From NCBI RefSeq assembly GCF_001436695.1, contig NZ_AYZG01000051.1, positions 24,211-88,210 of the forward strand: a stretch of 64,000 nucleotides of DNA, given 5' to 3'. Position numbers and translations under genes: made by a program. The first letter of the stretch is position 1; the number at the start of each line of letters is the position of its first letter. Positions 46,290 through 55,128 of the stretch are shown here, one piece after another. The notes beneath the pieces are model-generated. The model saw only the letters and a program-made list of their open reading frames with translations. It had not been told where the DNA came from and searched no databases. The stretch comes from Lactobacillus taiwanensis DSM 21401. Lineage in GTDB: Bacteria > Bacillota > Bacilli > Lactobacillales > Lactobacillaceae.

Positions 46290-46865
46290 ATGAAAAATGC
46301 AAATGAAATAATTATTGGTAAACCGGTAAAAATTAGCCATGTTTTAATCGGAGCAACTACAATTGTTATACTTTCATTATTTGTTACTGGCTTTGGTTAT
46401 TTGCCTTGGTGGGTATTTCTAATTGTTTTGATACTAGGAATTTTTATTACTTTGCCGACATGCTTTAATTCCTATTGGAGAATTAATAAGGAAGAAGTAA
46501 AGATTACTTCTTATAGCAATAATGATGCTATTAAATTGATGCAACTGTTGGGTTTGCATAAAAAAGACGAGCAAATGATAAAGTTGCCTAATATTGAAAA
46601 TGCAGAAATTATCTATAAAAAGAATATCAGAATAAGTCCTGTTGACTTTAATCCAGATTACCTTAACTTATATCTTGATACAAAAGATGGACAGAAATAC
46701 ACATTGTCTTTAGGGAATATCGACTATCAAAAGCTTGCTACAATTATACAGTTTTTAAAGGATAGTCAAATAGAATTAATAGATAAGCAGGGGATTGTGC
46801 AACTTTTAAGAGAAAATAAGAATTTATTTACTCATTTTCACAATAAGAAATGGACAGCTGTTTAA
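46290..46865 (+). CDS. membrane protein with PH-like domain, function unknown
   Basis: 191 residues. Two membrane helices (about 18-58: VLIGATTIVILSLFVTGFGY, then WWVFLIVLILGIFITL) are followed by a mixed strand/helix region (YWRINKEEVKITSY, PDYLNLYLDTKDGQKYTLSL) like the bacterial PH (bPH) domains. I do not recognise a named family. AAGGCG is the ribosome site. Its stop overlaps the next start by 1 nt. Confidence 0.55.
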   Translation: MKNANEIIIGKPVKISHVLIGATTIVILSLFVTGFGYLPWWVFLIVLILGIFITLPTCFNSYWRINKEEVKITSYSNNDAIKLMQLLGLHKKDEQMIKLPNIENAEIIYKKNIRISPVDFNPDYLNLYLDTKDGQKYTLSLGNIDYQKLATIIQFLKDSQIELIDKQGIVQLLRENKNLFTHFHNKKWTAV

Positions 46866-47233
46866 TGACAAAAGAAGATGTAATTGGGCAATATTTCTGT
46901 AGTGGGCTTAAAAAAGATATAAATTTATGTAAGAACTTATTTGCTGAGAATGCAACGTATAGTGAGTGCTATGGCCCAATTTATAGAAATAAAAGAGAAA
47001 TTTTAACTTGGTTTCGTGATTGGAATAAAGAGGAAAAAGTTCTTAAATGGCCAATCAAAAAAATATTAATTATAAGAAATGCAGCAATTGTAGAATGGTA
47101 TTTTAAATGCAATTATCATGATAAAATAAGTGAATTCGATGGAGTATCACTTGTTGAGTTTGATAATCAAAATAAAATTAAGAGTGTAAAAGAATTTCAA
47201 TCAAAATCAGAGCATTATTATCCGTATTCCTAA
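46865..47233 (+). CDS. SnoaL/NTF2-like fold protein
   Basis: 122 residues. The cone-shaped NTF2-like pattern is an N-terminal helix (MTKEDVIGQYFCSGLKKD), FAENATYSECYGPIYRNKRE, then beta strands (AIVEWYFKCNY, VSLVEFDNQNKIKSVKEFQS). Such small folds serve as isomerases, dehydratases or binding proteins; no catalytic set stands out. The start at 46865 is coupled (TAATG) to the upstream gene; an in-frame ATG at 46850 is possible. Confidence 0.7.
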   Translation: MTKEDVIGQYFCSGLKKDINLCKNLFAENATYSECYGPIYRNKREILTWFRDWNKEEKVLKWPIKKILIIRNAAIVEWYFKCNYHDKISEFDGVSLVEFDNQNKIKSVKEFQSKSEHYYPYS

Positions 47234-47272
47234 AAATACGATCTAGGGCAGTGAGTCTTAGATCGTATTTTT
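47232..47272. terminator. bidirectional terminator
   Basis: AAAAATACGATCTA pairs perfectly with TAGATCGTATTTTT around a 13-nt loop. Confidence 0.88.
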
Positions 47273-47284
47273 CTGATATCTTAT

Positions 47285-48097
47285 TTAGTTTTCCTCTTTC
47301 TTAAGATATTTATCGCCTACTAAGGTGCGATAAAAGTTAGCAACAGTTTGACGATAGTATGGTTGAAGGTAAAGAGAGAGTAAAAAGTTGATGATAGCGA
47401 TTAGAATGATTGCAATTAAAAATGCAAACAATGCTTGAAAAGCAATATCAGCTAACATAGGTTTACTAAATGGTTTTAGAGAAAGAAAAGCGATAATTAT
47501 TCCCGCTAAACCAGTAATAAAATACCAAATATTAAAAGTTAACCAAATGATGAATAAGGTAGTTTTATTGCCTTTCATAACCTTGCGTGATTCACTTATC
47601 GCTTCTGTTGCAGTCATTTCGTATTTTGAATCAATCATATCCTTCATAATGTAAGGTGCCATTGCGTAAGAAAATCTTTTAATGATACCAGGAATTATTA
47701 ATAAAAGACCCCAGAAAAAAGTAAATAGGGTAGTTAGCAAGCTGGTAAGAAATGTTTTAGAAAAATAGCCATTAGTAAAACTAGAAAACATTGCTTTAAA
47801 AATATTGGGCTTTTCACCTGTATCTCTAAAAGCTAATGTTGCATACTGAACTCCCCAAGCAATCATCGTAGCAATTAAACCGGTAATGATAGTAAATATG
47901 CTCCATCCTAAGCCTCGCCACCATGAGACAAGAAAAAGATTATCAGTATTAAAACTACCAGTCCAAATATAGTTAGTTACGTATTCGAGAAGTAAGTTAA
48001 TAATACCAGGAATAATTAATAATCCAATTACCCACAGCCAGTTGCCTTTTAGCTGTTTGCGAGCAGTTTTTCTTAATTCTTTGCGGTTGATTTCCAT
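47285..48097 (-). CDS. DUF975 family membrane protein
   Basis: 270 residues with about six membrane segments. The opening NRKELRKTARKQLKGNWLWV and the ISESRKVMKGNKTTLFIIWL block are diagnostic of DUF975 proteins. Function unknown; they are common in Firmicutes and sometimes sit with envelope-stress genes. 33 nt downstream of the band-7 protein gene on the same strand, so probably co-transcribed. Confidence 0.85.
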   Translation of the reverse strand: MEINRKELRKTARKQLKGNWLWVIGLLIIPGIINLLLEYVTNYIWTGSFNTDNLFLVSWWRGLGWSIFTIITGLIATMIAWGVQYATLAFRDTGEKPNIFKAMFSSFTNGYFSKTFLTSLLTTLFTFFWGLLLIIPGIIKRFSYAMAPYIMKDMIDSKYEMTATEAISESRKVMKGNKTTLFIIWLTFNIWYFITGLAGIIIAFLSLKPFSKPMLADIAFQALFAFLIAIILIAIINFLLSLYLQPYYRQTVANFYRTLVGDKYLKKEEN

Positions 48098-48130
48098 TAG
48101 TTGATCCTTTCTTAGAAAAGCAAAAGGCTC

Positions 48131-49036
48131 CTAGCTTAAAAAGTTAGAAGTCTTTGATTTTTCAATCTTTATTTTTGCTTTGATCCCAGATTTTTTAGCG
48201 GTCGGAATTTTTCCTAGATCACTAATTTCATCTTTGTCAACAACAATCAAATTGTTGGGACCTTGAGCAAGTTGGTTGAAGCTATCAAGACTTTGATTTC
48301 TAAAGTAGCCTTCGCCAGCGTTATCAAGTGATTCTTGTAATTTCTTAATTCGGTAGGCATCCGCATCAGCTTGAGTTTTAATTGCTTCCGCATTTGCCTT
48401 GGCTGTAGCAACTAAGGCATCATTTTTTGCCTTAGTCGTTAATTCGATATTTCTAGCTTCACCTTCAGCACGTGCAATAGCAGCAGTCTTTTCACGGTCG
48501 GCCGTTAATTGCTTATCCATTGCCTTTTGAATTTCTGGACTAGGAAGCAATTCATCAACATTGACACGAACAACGCGAATGCCGTAAATATCAGTCAAAT
48601 CGCCAATTGCTTCCGCAAGTTGCGCGTTAATCTGACTAGTTGAACCTAAAGTTTCATTTAATTCCATTCGACCAATAATGTCACGAAGGTGACCGCGAAT
48701 TAATTGCACCATTGATTCAACAGAATCCGTGTTGTTGTAGGAGTATTTGTAAGAATCTGTAACAAGATAGTTTAAAGTTAAGCTGGTAGTAATTTCCGCG
48801 TTATCTTTAGTAATAATTCGGTATTTAGAAATTTCTAAAGGCTGCAGAGCTAACGACACTTTTCTAATTCTCTGAACTCCAGGGAAAATCATCACAAAGC
48901 CTGCCTTTACAGTGCGTGAGTACTTACCTAGAGTTTTAACTAAGCCCTCGTAATTTTGCGGAACAATATGAAAACTTAAAGCCAATAGAACAAAAAGTAA
49001 AATCACTAAAACAATTAGTAAAATTCGCATTAACAT
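48131..49036 (-). CDS. SPFH/band 7 (stomatin-like) membrane protein
   Basis: 301 residues. One N-terminal membrane helix (about 4-22) is followed by the SPFH domain (VPQNYEGLVKTLGKYSRTV, LRDIIGRMELNETLGSTSQI). Then comes an Ala/Glu/Lys-rich coiled coil (AIARAEGEARNIELTTKAKN, about 190-240) that drives oligomerisation, and a basic tail. Such proteins scaffold membrane microdomains or proteases. AAAGGAG lies upstream of ATG 49036. Confidence 0.92.
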   Translation of the reverse strand: MLMRILLIVLVILLFVLLALSFHIVPQNYEGLVKTLGKYSRTVKAGFVMIFPGVQRIRKVSLALQPLEISKYRIITKDNAEITTSLTLNYLVTDSYKYSYNNTDSVESMVQLIRGHLRDIIGRMELNETLGSTSQINAQLAEAIGDLTDIYGIRVVRVNVDELLPSPEIQKAMDKQLTADREKTAAIARAEGEARNIELTTKAKNDALVATAKANAEAIKTQADADAYRIKKLQESLDNAGEGYFRNQSLDSFNQLAQGPNNLIVVDKDEISDLGKIPTAKKSGIKAKIKIEKSKTSNFLS

Positions 49037-49132
49037 GATACTTTAACTCCTTTCATTAATTTTGACTTATATTATCCCAATATTTTTAGTAAAATGAAAT
49101 AGTTTTTTTAAATATTTTTCAGATAGAAATTA

Positions 49133-49159
49133 TTGAAGTGGATAAAAATCGATTATAAT
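49133..49159 (+). promoter_or_regulatory. promoter of the Rgg remnant
   Basis: TTGAAG (49133-49138), a 15-bp spacer and a perfect TATAAT (49154-49159), about 33 nt before the ATG. Confidence 0.5.
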
Positions 49160-49191
49160 TGTAGAAAAATAGAAGACAAGGTGGGTATGGA

Positions 49192-49663
49192 ATGACTATT
49201 GGCGAGTTGTTAAAACAAACAAGACAATCACTTGGTTTAACGCAAACAGAGATGGCAGCTGGCATTGTTTCAACTTCTTATTATTCAAAGTTTGAACGAA
49301 ACATTCATCAAAATAAGTGCAGATGAATTGATTGCTATTCGGAATAAACATCATATTGATAGCTCAACTTTCTTTGCTCATTTTTCTAGTTCTCAGGAAA
49401 AGAGAGATTTTATGAAAGAAATAGGGGATGCGTATGAAAAGAAAGATAAGCAAAAACTTTTGACAATCAAAAGGGATATCGATCAATTACCGAATTCGAG
49501 ACAAAAGAAGTATTATCAGCTGCAAATTGACCTAGTTTTGAATGTCTATTTAACAAAAGCAGCTGATATTCCAGATGAATTAAAAGATGCTACGGTTATT
49601 TTCGTAAGTCATCAATTGCATCAAGAAAATAAAGGTCTGTTTAATCAAATAATCAAAATTTAG
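49192..49663 (+). pseudogene. Rgg/GadR/MutR family regulator, frameshifted and truncated
   Basis: MTIGELLKQTRQSLGLTQTE and MAAGIVSTSYYSKFERNIHQ form the N-terminal XRE-type helix-turn-helix of Rgg regulators. The frame breaks near 49300 and resumes as ISADELIAIRNKHHIDSSTF, FAHFSSSQEKRDF and so on to 49663. Family members have about 280-300 residues with a peptide-binding C-terminal repeat domain; most of that is missing. AGGTGG precedes ATG 49192. It probably once controlled the ABC exporter downstream on the other strand. Confidence 0.82.
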
Positions 49664-49693
49664 CTGAGCTGTTATTAGGTAACATCTAATAAG

Positions 49694-49734
49694 ACAAAAA
49701 GGGCATTGACTTGAATTTAGTCAACGTCCTTTTG
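49694..49734. terminator. bidirectional terminator
   Basis: ACAAAAAGGGCATTGACT pairs with AGTCAACGTCCTTTTGT, with two mismatches, between convergent genes. Confidence 0.75.
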
Positions 49735-49740
49735 TATATA

Positions 49741-51321
49741 TTAGTTATTAAATTTAATAATTCGATCAAACATTGCTTTTTCTTGATCAGAGATTTTGTG
49801 AGCAACTTCAATTACTGCAAAATCAGGATTTTTCAGTAGAGTTTGATGAATCTGTAATGATAAGTCAATGTCCAAAGCGCTCGTTGCTTCATCCGCTAAT
49901 AAAATTTGACGTCTAGCTAAAATAGCGCGAGCAATTTCGACTCTTTGAATTTGACCACCAGAAAGATTATTACCATTTTGACCAATTTGGTAATTGAGAC
50001 CTTTTTCATTAACAAGTTCGTACAAGCCAGCTAATTTAATTGCATTTTGTAATTCAGCTTCTGAATATTTTTTACCTAGGGTTAAATTAAATAAAAGACT
50101 GCGATCAAACATGAACGGCTTTTGATTAATATAGCCAAAGTAATCATGAGACTTTAGCCAATTGCCTGTTAAATTATTTTGATCGATAACAATGGAACCA
50201 GCACTCGGCGTCAGCTGGCCTGCTAAAAGTTTTAAGAGAGTAGTTTTACCAAAGCCGCTGGGAGCCATTAATAGGACTTTTTCTCCAGCCTTAACTTTGA
50301 AGTTAACATTATTTAGAACTTTTTTATTGTTTATTGAGTAGGTTAAATCTTTAACTTCTAATTCATTGAACGTGAGAGATGGTTTAGAAGTGGCATTAGA
50401 TTCTTTGAAATTCATTGCCTGTTTAACTTTATCCCAAATCGGTTTAGTCGAACAAATTTGATTAAGCTGGTCAAAAATCATTGTAATTGGATTAATGAAA
50501 TCATTCGATAGTTGAACAATCATAACTAAAGTACCAGCTCCAATTTGACCGTTAAACATTAGCATTGCTCCAACTAAGAATGGAATAATAAAGCTAAAGA
50601 TATCAGCAATAGTAATAATTAGCGTAGAAATTGCTCCTTGAGTGTAGTTTAAGGCTCTTAATGCATTTTCCATTTGTTTCGCCTGCTTAATGACATAAGA
50701 AATAACAGGAATCTGTGCGTCATACAGCATGGCTGTTTTTGATCCATTAATTGCATCAACTGTGGCTTGAGTATATTCGGCGTTTTGCTTTTCCCAGATA
50801 GCAGATTTATTTTGAATATCCTTAATGAAAAATTTTTGAATAAAACTAGGAATAATTGTAGCAATAACGAAAATGATAGTTAGAAGCCAAGAATTGATTA
50901 GACCAACAAAAATCGAAATTACAAAGGCAGCAATCTCAGAAATAATCATTAATTCATTCGTAATTTTCAGTGATTCGATTTGCTTAAGGTCATTAGTCAT
51001 TAAATTTAGACCGTCTTTTTGTGAATCATTTTGCTGAGCAATTAAATAAGTGATAGTTTTCTCTTTTAACTTCAAGTTGATATCTCGCGTAATATCAGAG
51101 CGTAAATATCTATAAGCAAAATTGAGAAACATAATAATGATTAGTGAAATTGCTCCTAACGCAGCAATAAGAATTAATTGACTTAAGGAGCCACGATGAT
51201 ATTGAGCACTGTTAAGCATTATCTTCGTGACATAAGCGATGACGACATTACCACAAGCACTTATGCAGGCCAAAAGGGCATAAAGTGCTAGCTTCTTTTT
51301 GTTAGCAAACTTTAATGACAT
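49741..51321 (-). CDS. ABC transporter, fused permease and ATPase
   Basis: 526-residue half-transporter. Six membrane helices fill residues 1-300 (exporter type I fold: LIAALGAISLIIIMFLNFAY and others). The ATPase has Walker A APSGFGKTTLL (about 352-362), signature LSGGQIQRVEIARA (about 450) and Walker B ILLADEATSALD (about 473). It would act as a homodimer exporting peptides, lipids or drugs; the substrate is unknown. Single gene, opposite a broken Rgg gene. Confidence 0.92.
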   Translation of the reverse strand: MSLKFANKKKLALYALLACISACGNVVIAYVTKIMLNSAQYHRGSLSQLILIAALGAISLIIIMFLNFAYRYLRSDITRDINLKLKEKTITYLIAQQNDSQKDGLNLMTNDLKQIESLKITNELMIISEIAAFVISIFVGLINSWLLTIIFVIATIIPSFIQKFFIKDIQNKSAIWEKQNAEYTQATVDAINGSKTAMLYDAQIPVISYVIKQAKQMENALRALNYTQGAISTLIITIADIFSFIIPFLVGAMLMFNGQIGAGTLVMIVQLSNDFINPITMIFDQLNQICSTKPIWDKVKQAMNFKESNATSKPSLTFNELEVKDLTYSINNKKVLNNVNFKVKAGEKVLLMAPSGFGKTTLLKLLAGQLTPSAGSIVIDQNNLTGNWLKSHDYFGYINQKPFMFDRSLLFNLTLGKKYSEAELQNAIKLAGLYELVNEKGLNYQIGQNGNNLSGGQIQRVEIARAILARRQILLADEATSALDIDLSLQIHQTLLKNPDFAVIEVAHKISDQEKAMFDRIIKFNN

Positions 51322-51457
51322 AAATATACCTTTCTAGACCCCATCAAAGTGACTCATTTAGTCGTTTCTTCTTTGATGAAAATAATATAGCATATTTTGT
51401 TGAAAATTAAAATAGTATTAGATATTATTTTAATAAAAGAATTTGGAGGAAGTGTAA

Positions 51458-51793
51458 ATGCAAGAAAATGTAATATCGTTTATTAATACCTCACCTTTAT
51501 TTATTGCAATTATTATTGGCTTTGTAGTTTCACTTAATGAAAATACTTCTATAAGAGTACCGATCATTATAGTTATTATTTCAACAATTATTAGTTTCCT
51601 TTTGCCAATTTTTAATTTAAAATCTTGGGTTACTTATCCAGTAATTATCTCTGAAAGTGCAGTGTTTGTTTTGGCCACAATGTTATTTAGTCAAAAGATG
51701 AAAAAGTGGCTGGCTTGGATTTTGGGTTTGATTGTAGGATTCGTGTGGGCAATTGTACTGCTTATTTTGCTAGGAGTGACTTTTAATATCTAA
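51458..51793 (+). CDS. small hydrophobic membrane protein
   Basis: 111 residues, three to four membrane segments (FIAIIIGFVVSL, VPIIIVIISTIISFLLPIF, VIISESAVFVLATMLF, LAWILGLIVGFVWAIVLLIL). No family recognised. TTGGAGGAAGTG is a strong ribosome site. The stop overlaps the next gene's start (TAATG). Confidence 0.65.
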   Translation: MQENVISFINTSPLFIAIIIGFVVSLNENTSIRVPIIIVIISTIISFLLPIFNLKSWVTYPVIISESAVFVLATMLFSQKMKKWLAWILGLIVGFVWAIVLLILLGVTFNI

Positions 51794-52239
51794 TGTGTAT
51801 TAGAAAGTATGAAAATTCTGATTTCGATCAATTGTGTCATGTGATGGATAGGGCACGACTGCAGGAATTAAAGACAGCTAATATGGAGCAAGTGTTTATC
51901 CAATTGGGGAATGCCCCATATTTAGGATATTTGTTAAAATGCAAAATTTATGTGGCCACTAAAGAAGAAAAAATAGTCGGATTCGTTGGGTTGCGACCAC
52001 ATGAACTATCGTTTTTATATGTAGATCCAACTTTTCAAAAGCATGGAGTCGGAAAGAAGCTAATGGAGTTTGCTTTAAAGCAATTAGAAAGACCAATAAA
52101 ATTAGACGTGTTTACTGATAACTTGGCAGCCAAAATATTGTATGAAAAATATGGTTTTAAAGTAGTAAAAACTGTGGTTGAAAAGTGGTCTAATGAGTAT
52201 CCAATAGAATTTTCACAGGATACGATGGAGATGAAGTAA
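51793..52239 (+). CDS. GNAT family N-acetyltransferase
   Basis: 148 residues. Core motif A is LSFLYVDPTFQKHGVGKKLM (Q-x2-GVG acetyl-CoA loop); motif B is NLAAKILYEKYGFKVVKT. Substrate not known. It starts on the last base of the preceding stop, so the two are translated together. Confidence 0.88.
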   Translation: MCIRKYENSDFDQLCHVMDRARLQELKTANMEQVFIQLGNAPYLGYLLKCKIYVATKEEKIVGFVGLRPHELSFLYVDPTFQKHGVGKKLMEFALKQLERPIKLDVFTDNLAAKILYEKYGFKVVKTVVEKWSNEYPIEFSQDTMEMK

Positions 52240-52245
52240 ATTAAA

Positions 52246-52548
52246 ATGATTATTGATACTAAACAATTACAAAAAGCCGTTATTGAAAATAAGAAAAAAC
52301 ATAATTTTAATACTAATGATGTTAAATTTGAACTTCTTTTGTTGTACGGCGAAGTAAATGAACTGTTTCAAGCTTGGCTTAAAGAGGACCAAGAAAATAT
52401 CAATGAAGAGCTTGCTGATGTGGCCATTTTTCTATTAGGAATTTCTGAAATGCTTGGGAATGATCTTGGTGAAGACATTGTTAAGAAAATGGCGATTAAT
52501 GCAAAACGAAAATATGTGCATGGAAAGAAGATAAGTACTGATGACTAA
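52246..52548 (+). CDS. MazG-like nucleotide pyrophosphohydrolase
   Basis: 100 residues of the all-alpha NTP pyrophosphatase superfamily. The metal-binding pattern is YGEVNELFQAW (E-x-x-E) and NEELADVAIFLLGISEMLG (E-x2-D). Such single-domain proteins hydrolyse house-cleaning or damaged NTPs. Only a weak ribosome site; it overlaps the next gene by 8 nt. Confidence 0.82.
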   Translation: MIIDTKQLQKAVIENKKKHNFNTNDVKFELLLLYGEVNELFQAWLKEDQENINEELADVAIFLLGISEMLGNDLGEDIVKKMAINAKRKYVHGKKISTDD

Positions 52549-52900
52549 GATAGAACTTACTCGTTTTAGAATTAAAAAAGGGAAAGAAGCTAAAGCTCAA
52601 GAGTGGATGGACTTTTTGAATGAACATCATGCTGATACTGTAGCCACAATGGCTGGGGAAAAGATGTATATTGAGAGTGTGTTCAAAGAAAAAAATCCAG
52701 ATGGATATACATATTTTTACTGGTATTCAGTTCAAGGCGAAGGCGGAAATGCTGTTGAAGAATCAGAAAGCTATATTGATAAGAAACATATTGAATATTG
52801 GGACGAATGTATCGATATGGAGTATAAGCCAGTTGATATGGAATTGGAAGAAGATTTGATTGCACCGGCTGTTGAGAAGGTAATTGAAAGTGATGCGTAA
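52541..52900 (+). CDS. DUF6176 family protein
   Basis: 119 residues. IELTRFRIKKGKEAKAQEWM, KMYIESVFKE and YTYFYWYSVQG are the features of DUF6176, a small dimeric alpha-beta-barrel-like protein of unknown function. It overlaps the MazG-like gene by 8 nt. Confidence 0.75.
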   Translation: MTKIELTRFRIKKGKEAKAQEWMDFLNEHHADTVATMAGEKMYIESVFKEKNPDGYTYFYWYSVQGEGGNAVEESESYIDKKHIEYWDECIDMEYKPVDMELEEDLIAPAVEKVIESDA

Positions 52901-52906
52901 TGCTAA

Positions 52907-53626
52907 ATGAAAAAGATTTTATTATCAACAGTTCACCATCCTGATGTGTCTTTAAAAAATTTAGAATATGTTTGTGATAAAGTGCAAACAATTTTTGATG
53001 AGGTTTACTTAACAATAAGTAATGTAACATCATCCAAAATCCAAGGTAGCCTTAGTAAGAAGTCTTTTCATTATCTTACAATTTTCCCAAATGGAGCAGC
53101 AGATGCTAGAAGAAAAGTTTTGAAATTTGCATTAAAAAACGTTAGTGAAAAAGATAATTATTTTTATTGTGATTTTGATAAAGTAATTGTTGCACTATTA
53201 AATCGAAATTCTGAATTTAAAAATTTTATTTCAACATTAAATTTAAAGAATGAATATCGAATTATAGGAAGAAATAGTCAAGATATTGAATCATATCCTG
53301 ATACTTGGATTGAAACAGAAAGAATTACTAATAAAGTTGCTGCAACAATTTTCAAAATTGATAATGTTGATTTATTAGCAGGTTGCTGCGCGTTTGATAG
53401 TAACGTTGGAAAAGTAATCGCCGAAAATTCTACAGAAATATTAACGGATACAGAATGGCCATTAATTTGTAAAGACAGCCAAATAATAGTTAATTATAAT
53501 GAAGTTTCATTTCTGCCATTTAATTTTCAATATAACAAAGGTAGAAATGATTATGACTGGCTGGGGTATATTCCACGATTAAAGTTGGCTTTGCAGGCTT
53601 TTGAGTCTTTTAAGAGACATATATAG
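52907..53626 (+). CDS. uncharacterised protein, possible nucleotide-sugar-type fold
   Basis: 239 residues, not recognised. It opens KKILLSTVHHPDVSLKNLEY, later VYLTISN, and has NYFYCDFDKVIVALLNRN, a DxD-like acidic strand end reminiscent of GT-A glycosyltransferases. LLAGCCAFDSNVGKVIAEN and WPLICKDSQIIVNY follow. No membrane segment or signal. It starts 6 nt after the DUF6176 stop without a clear ribosome site. Confidence 0.5.
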   Translation: MKKILLSTVHHPDVSLKNLEYVCDKVQTIFDEVYLTISNVTSSKIQGSLSKKSFHYLTIFPNGAADARRKVLKFALKNVSEKDNYFYCDFDKVIVALLNRNSEFKNFISTLNLKNEYRIIGRNSQDIESYPDTWIETERITNKVAATIFKIDNVDLLAGCCAFDSNVGKVIAENSTEILTDTEWPLICKDSQIIVNYNEVSFLPFNFQYNKGRNDYDWLGYIPRLKLALQAFESFKRHI

Positions 53627-53659
53627 ATTATAAAGTTTATTTTTAAGGAGAAGATTTTT

Positions 53660-53953
53660 ATGGAAGTAGATGTAAATGCATTTTTCCCTTATTTAGCAGC
53701 TGTCGTATATTTTTTATTCCAAGATTGGTTTAAGAAAATTCCAAAAGAATGGTATTTATCCGCAGCAGTTATTATTCCAATTGTAGTTATAGTTTTTCCT
53801 TTAAAAATACATGCTAGTATCATTCGACTTATTTTAGAATCATTATTATTAATATTGGCTTATCACGCTTTTTCGAAGAAATTAAGTGTGCCTGTTACTT
53901 TGGGTATATTTTTATTATCGGGATTATTAATGGCAATTTTGATATTTTGTTAG
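53660..53953 (+). CDS. small membrane protein
   Basis: 97 residues, three or four hydrophobic segments (FFPYLAAVVYFLFQDWF, WYLSAAVIIPIVVIVFPL, IIRLILESLLLILAYHAF, GIFLLSGLLMAILIF). The pattern of short helices is holin-like, but this is not proof. AAGGAG precedes the ATG. No recognised family. Confidence 0.6.
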   Translation: MEVDVNAFFPYLAAVVYFLFQDWFKKIPKEWYLSAAVIIPIVVIVFPLKIHASIIRLILESLLLILAYHAFSKKLSVPVTLGIFLLSGLLMAILIFC

Positions 53954-53975
53954 AATTTCTGAGAGGTAATGCTAA

Positions 53976-54182
53976 ATGAAAGCATGGAAAATTAGTGGCA
54001 GTATTGTATTGATCTTATTTATAGTGATTAGTATATTTCTTTGTGTTAGAAAAATTGACGGTGCAGGTGTAGTACAAACACCTGAAATGAGAAATATTAC
54101 TTTAATTATCTGGGGAGTATTTGGTTTAATCATTTTAATAGGCTATTTAATTTGGCTAGCAGTTTTAAAGCATAACAAATAG
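53976..54182 (+). CDS. two-helix membrane protein
   Basis: 68 residues with two membrane helices (GSIVLILFIVISIFLCVRK and LIIWGVFGLIILIGYLIWLA) joined by a short polar loop. GAGAGG lies upstream. No recognised family; 12 nt before the phosphatase gene. Confidence 0.6.
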   Translation: MKAWKISGSIVLILFIVISIFLCVRKIDGAGVVQTPEMRNITLIIWGVFGLIILIGYLIWLAVLKHNK

Positions 54183-54194
54183 CAGAGGAACAAT

Positions 54195-54983
54195 ATGTAC
54201 TCAAATCTATTACCAATCACAACAGCCATTAATCCGCGTGAACTAGGGAGATTAACTGGTTTTAGTAATCGTAAAATCCAGATGCATCGTTTACTTAGAA
54301 CTGGCGATCTTAGTAAAATGTCGCCAGAAGACAGGCAATTTCTAAAAGATTACGGTGTGGTTAAAATTATTGACCTACGTTCAAAAGCAGAAAGCATTTC
54401 TCATCCTGATCCTCAAATTGACGGCGTTCAAAATATTTCTCTACCACTTTCTAGTGAAGAAGGGACATTAGGAGGAGAAAACAACTTAAAACAAGAAGCA
54501 AAATTATATAATGAGAATCCGTATGCTGCATTTAAAATGATGTGTGATCATTATAGAGATCATGTTATTGAAATACATGATCAAGAAACTGTTCGTCAAG
54601 TATTGAAAATATTGTCTGAAACTGACGAAGGAGCAGTTATTTTTCATTGCACCGAGGGAAAAGATCGGACCGGATTTGTTGCCTTATTTGTTTTATATAT
54701 TTTAGGCGTTGACTTAGAATTAATACGACAGGATTATCTGGCGTCAAATGAGATTTTGACTGAATATCGCGCAGTCAGAGATAAGAAATTTCAAGAAGCT
54801 GGTAAAAGTTTAACTTTTAGAGCTAACATGAGAATTTTAAGTTCAGCATCTGATTCACTTTTTGATACAATTCTTTTAACTATTGAAAAAGAATATGGAG
54901 ATCTCGAAACTTATTTAAGGGATGTTCTAAATGTGACTCCTGAATTAGAAAATAAATTACGCGAACTTTATTTGGAAAGATGA
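54195..54983 (+). CDS. tyrosine-protein phosphatase (Y_phosphatase3 type)
   Basis: 262 residues. The P-loop is FHCTEGKDRTGF, with catalytic C152 and R158 (HCx5R). The N-terminal NPRELGRLTGF and IIDLRSKAE are shared with the IphP/LipA-type group, which dephosphorylates protein tyrosine or phosphoinositides. No signal peptide. AGAGGAA precedes the ATG. A weak hairpin with a T run (55018-55062) follows. Confidence 0.9.
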   Translation: MYSNLLPITTAINPRELGRLTGFSNRKIQMHRLLRTGDLSKMSPEDRQFLKDYGVVKIIDLRSKAESISHPDPQIDGVQNISLPLSSEEGTLGGENNLKQEAKLYNENPYAAFKMMCDHYRDHVIEIHDQETVRQVLKILSETDEGAVIFHCTEGKDRTGFVALFVLYILGVDLELIRQDYLASNEILTEYRAVRDKKFQEAGKSLTFRANMRILSSASDSLFDTILLTIEKEYGDLETYLRDVLNVTPELENKLRELYLER

Positions 54984-55128
54984 TGCTATAGAATCAAAAG
55001 TTTTAGGCAAGAATAATTGATGATTTTATTTACTGAAAAAGGATAATGTATCATCATTTTTTCTAGGTTTTGTTTTATTATTAATTATGTTAGATATTAT
55101 CAATTAATTTAGAGTTAAGGTGATAGAA

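Noticed and set aside
53660-54182. Holin-like pair of small membrane proteins suggesting a prophage
   Set aside because: No other phage gene is present and the sequences lack a recognised holin signature.
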